Shown: piece by piece, positions 62,504 to 64,000 of the stretch
Numbering within the stretch: position 1 is the first letter of the stretch
Layout of the letters: each line of letters opens with the position of its first letter
NCBI GenBank assembly: GCA_964431965.1
Contig: CAYSLU010000004.1
Span: forward strand, 25,465-89,464
From: CAYSLU01 sp964431965
Lineage (GTDB): Bacteria > Verrucomicrobiota > Kiritimatiellia > CAIKKV01 > CAYSLU01
Length of the DNA stretch: 64,000 nt
Direction of reading: 5' to 3'
Notes under the pieces: generated by a model
What the model was told of the DNA's origin: nothing
The model's input: only the letters and a program-made list of their open reading frames with translations
Database searches by the model: none
Made by a program: the position numbers and the translations under genes

Positions 62504-64000
62504 ATGAAGCACCTGCGCCTGCGTCCCTTGGCGGCGTGGCGACTGGCCGCCGTCATCGCAATCGTCGGCTGGTCGTCCAGCGCCAGCGCCGCCCCGAGGA
62601 ACTGGAAAGCCGCCACGACTGGCAACTGGTTCACCGCAGCCAACTGGGAGGAGCTTGCAGTTCCCGATCCGGGTGACGACGTCGTCATCACGAACCCGGG
62701 CGCCCGGGTCTTCCTCTCGGCATCGACCCCGGAACTCGCCTCGCTGCTCCTCTCGCAGGCGCTCGTCTTCAGCAACTGGACGACGACGCTCATCGCCAGC
62801 AACGCCGTGATCCGGTCGGGCGGCGTCCTGGCCTGCTCCGGCCCGTTCGCGGACACGGCGATGTCCAACCGGGTGAACGTGCTCTGCACCGACCTGGTGG
62901 TGGAGGCCGGCGGCCTGATCAACGTGAATGCCTGCGGCTACAAGGGAGGACTGAACAACGGTCGCGGCGGCGGCGCCAGCCTCACCTCCGCCGGCGGCGG
63001 CGCCTACGGCGGATACGGAACGTGGGGCACCCAGAACGCGGCTTCGCTCAACGGCGCGGGCGGCGTTCCGCACGGCTCGCCCGCCGCGCCCGAGTCCCCG
63101 GGCAGCGGCGGCGGCTACAGCACCGCCGTCGGCGCCCTGTCGACCACCGGGCACGGCGGCGGGGCCGTTCGGATCGACGCGCGTGGACATGTCCTCATCA
63201 ACGGGACCATTCGCGCCAACGGCGCCGCGCCGGGCGGCGACCGCGGCGGCGGCGGCTCGGGCGGCGGCATCTGGATCTCGTGCCGGACCTTCGGCGGCAC
63301 GAACGGCCTCATCGCGGCCAACGGCGCCGACGGCTATGGCGCGGGCGGAGACGGGGGCGGCGGACGCATCGCGATCGTGTACGACACCACCGCGCAACAG
63401 GACCTGCCGGTGCCATCCATGCGCGTGGAAGCCCGCGACGCCCGCGCCTCAGACATCGGGACGATCTACCTCCCGGACACCCGCTTCCTGCAGCCGGTGA
63501 TCACCAACCTGTACGGCCAGCTCGCTGGCCTCGCTGGGCTCGACCTGGACTCCCTGACGATCATCGACACGTGGATCCGCCTCGCCGCCCCGGGCGTACG
63601 GGTCACGGTGACGAACGACGTCTACATCACCGGCCCGGCTGGCCGCCTCGAACTCGGCGGCGACCTGGTCGTGACCGGCGCGCAGACGTATTACCTCTCC
63701 AGTACATCGGCGCTTCCGCCAACGGTGGAGGTTGGCGGGCGGCTGGCGCTGACCAACCGCGGGAGCCTGTACCTGTACGCCGCGATGACGAACGGATCGT
63801 CCGAAGTCCATGGGGCTCGGCTCGCCGTGGCTGGCGAGCTGGCCATCGCGTCGAACTCCTGGCTCCACGTGCGCGCTCATCCGACGGACGGCGGGGCACC
63901 GCTGCTGCGGGCCGGGGCGGTGACGATCGCGGCCGGCGGCGGGATCAGCGCGGATGCCGGCGGCCACGCGGGCGGGCGCCCGGGCGCGGCGAGCGGCCGG
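62504..64000 (+). CDS. Third giant glycine-rich secreted protein, 3' end beyond window
   Basis: An open frame of 499 codons from ATG 62504 (GGAGAG upstream) with no stop before the window ends. A signal peptide (RLAAVIAIVGWSSSASAAP) is followed by a TGNWFTAANW head and the same beta/glycine module design as the other two: PGSGGGY, GGGAVRIDARG, NGTIRANGA, GGGGSGGG, GGGGRIAI. A second module has begun at the edge. It is therefore a paralogue of the proteins at 25641 and 50867. Confidence 0.85.
   Translation, partial: MKHLRLRPLAAWRLAAVIAIVGWSSSASAAPRNWKAATTGNWFTAANWEELAVPDPGDDVVITNPGARVFLSASTPELASLLLSQALVFSNWTTTLIASNAVIRSGGVLACSGPFADTAMSNRVNVLCTDLVVEAGGLINVNACGYKGGLNNGRGGGASLTSAGGGAYGGYGTWGTQNAASLNGAGGVPHGSPAAPESPGSGGGYSTAVGALSTTGHGGGAVRIDARGHVLINGTIRANGAAPGGDRGGGGSGGGIWISCRTFGGTNGLIAANGADGYGAGGDGGGGRIAIVYDTTAQQDLPVPSMRVEARDARASDIGTIYLPDTRFLQPVITNLYGQLAGLAGLDLDSLTIIDTWIRLAAPGVRVTVTNDVYITGPAGRLELGGDLVVTGAQTYYLSSTSALPPTVEVGGRLALTNRGSLYLYAAMTNGSSEVHGARLAVAGELAIASNSWLHVRAHPTDGGAPLLRAGAVTIAAGGGISADAGGHAGGRPGAASGR

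Noticed and set aside
1..64000. CRISPR arrays, rRNA and tRNA genes
   Set aside because: No spaced identical repeats of CRISPR size and no rRNA were seen; a visual search for T-loop-like words found no plausible tRNA fold.

Overview
The window is very GC-rich (roughly two thirds G+C or more) and almost fully coding. It combines a bacterial chromosomal core (dnaA, dnaN, murA, transketolase) with many predicted secreted glycan-degrading enzymes. Traits seen here that suit the PVC superphylum, and best the Kiritimatiellota/Verrucomicrobia side, are the MurA with Asp for Cys, a DUF2961/GH172 enzyme, a DUF4838 protein, ceramidase-like, UroD-like and sialidase-like proteins, and giant glycine-rich secreted proteins. 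The assignment is an inference from gene content; there is no rRNA and I found no tRNA.

Layout. 1-2.9 kb: a cut-off sugar-type MFS carrier, a short TIM-barrel-isomerase-like remnant and a beta-propeller protein. 3.1-7.3 kb: a tight five-gene acyl cluster (ACP, ketosynthase, catalytically degenerate ketosynthase, AMP-ligase, hexapeptide acyltransferase) resembling a stripped-down aryl-polyene/type II PKS set, facing a B12-radical SAM gene. 8.9-14.8 kb: NfeD-like protein plus flotillin, WG-repeat protein, DUF72 protein and two coupled amidohydrolases. 15.0-16.6 kb: a lower-GC Fic island. 16.6-32.6 kb, all on the minus strand: a polysaccharide-utilisation-like locus with a GH172 lipoprotein, a 1780-aa glycine-rich secreted protein, a GntR regulator, a lyase-like protein, a REP-associated tyrosine transposase (RAYT) bracketed by REP-like repeats, a DUF4838 protein and an unknown.

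32.6-42.6 kb: a sialidase-like protein, a secreted unknown, a UroD-like protein, tkt, murA, a Spy-like periplasmic protein and an M24 peptidase. 42.6-45.8 kb: the replication-origin region, with dnaA flanked on both sides by AT-rich DNA carrying DnaA-box-like sites, then dnaN. 45.8-49.9 kb: a three-gene minus-strand operon linked by ATGA overlaps (ceramidase-like protein, GH2 glycosidase, soluble PAS histidine kinase). 49.9-64 kb: an SGNH hydrolase, a second giant glycine-rich protein (1985 aa, with a Calx-beta domain), an MFS carrier, a YfhO-like membrane protein, a GH20-like hexosaminidase, and the first 499 residues of a third giant protein running off the window.

The strongest candidates for something undescribed are the family of three giant modular glycine-rich secreted proteins and the minimal acyl cluster. 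The RAYT/REP set, the origin-flanked dnaA, the ATGA-linked kinase operon and the Cys-to-Asp MurA are well-supported secondary observations.
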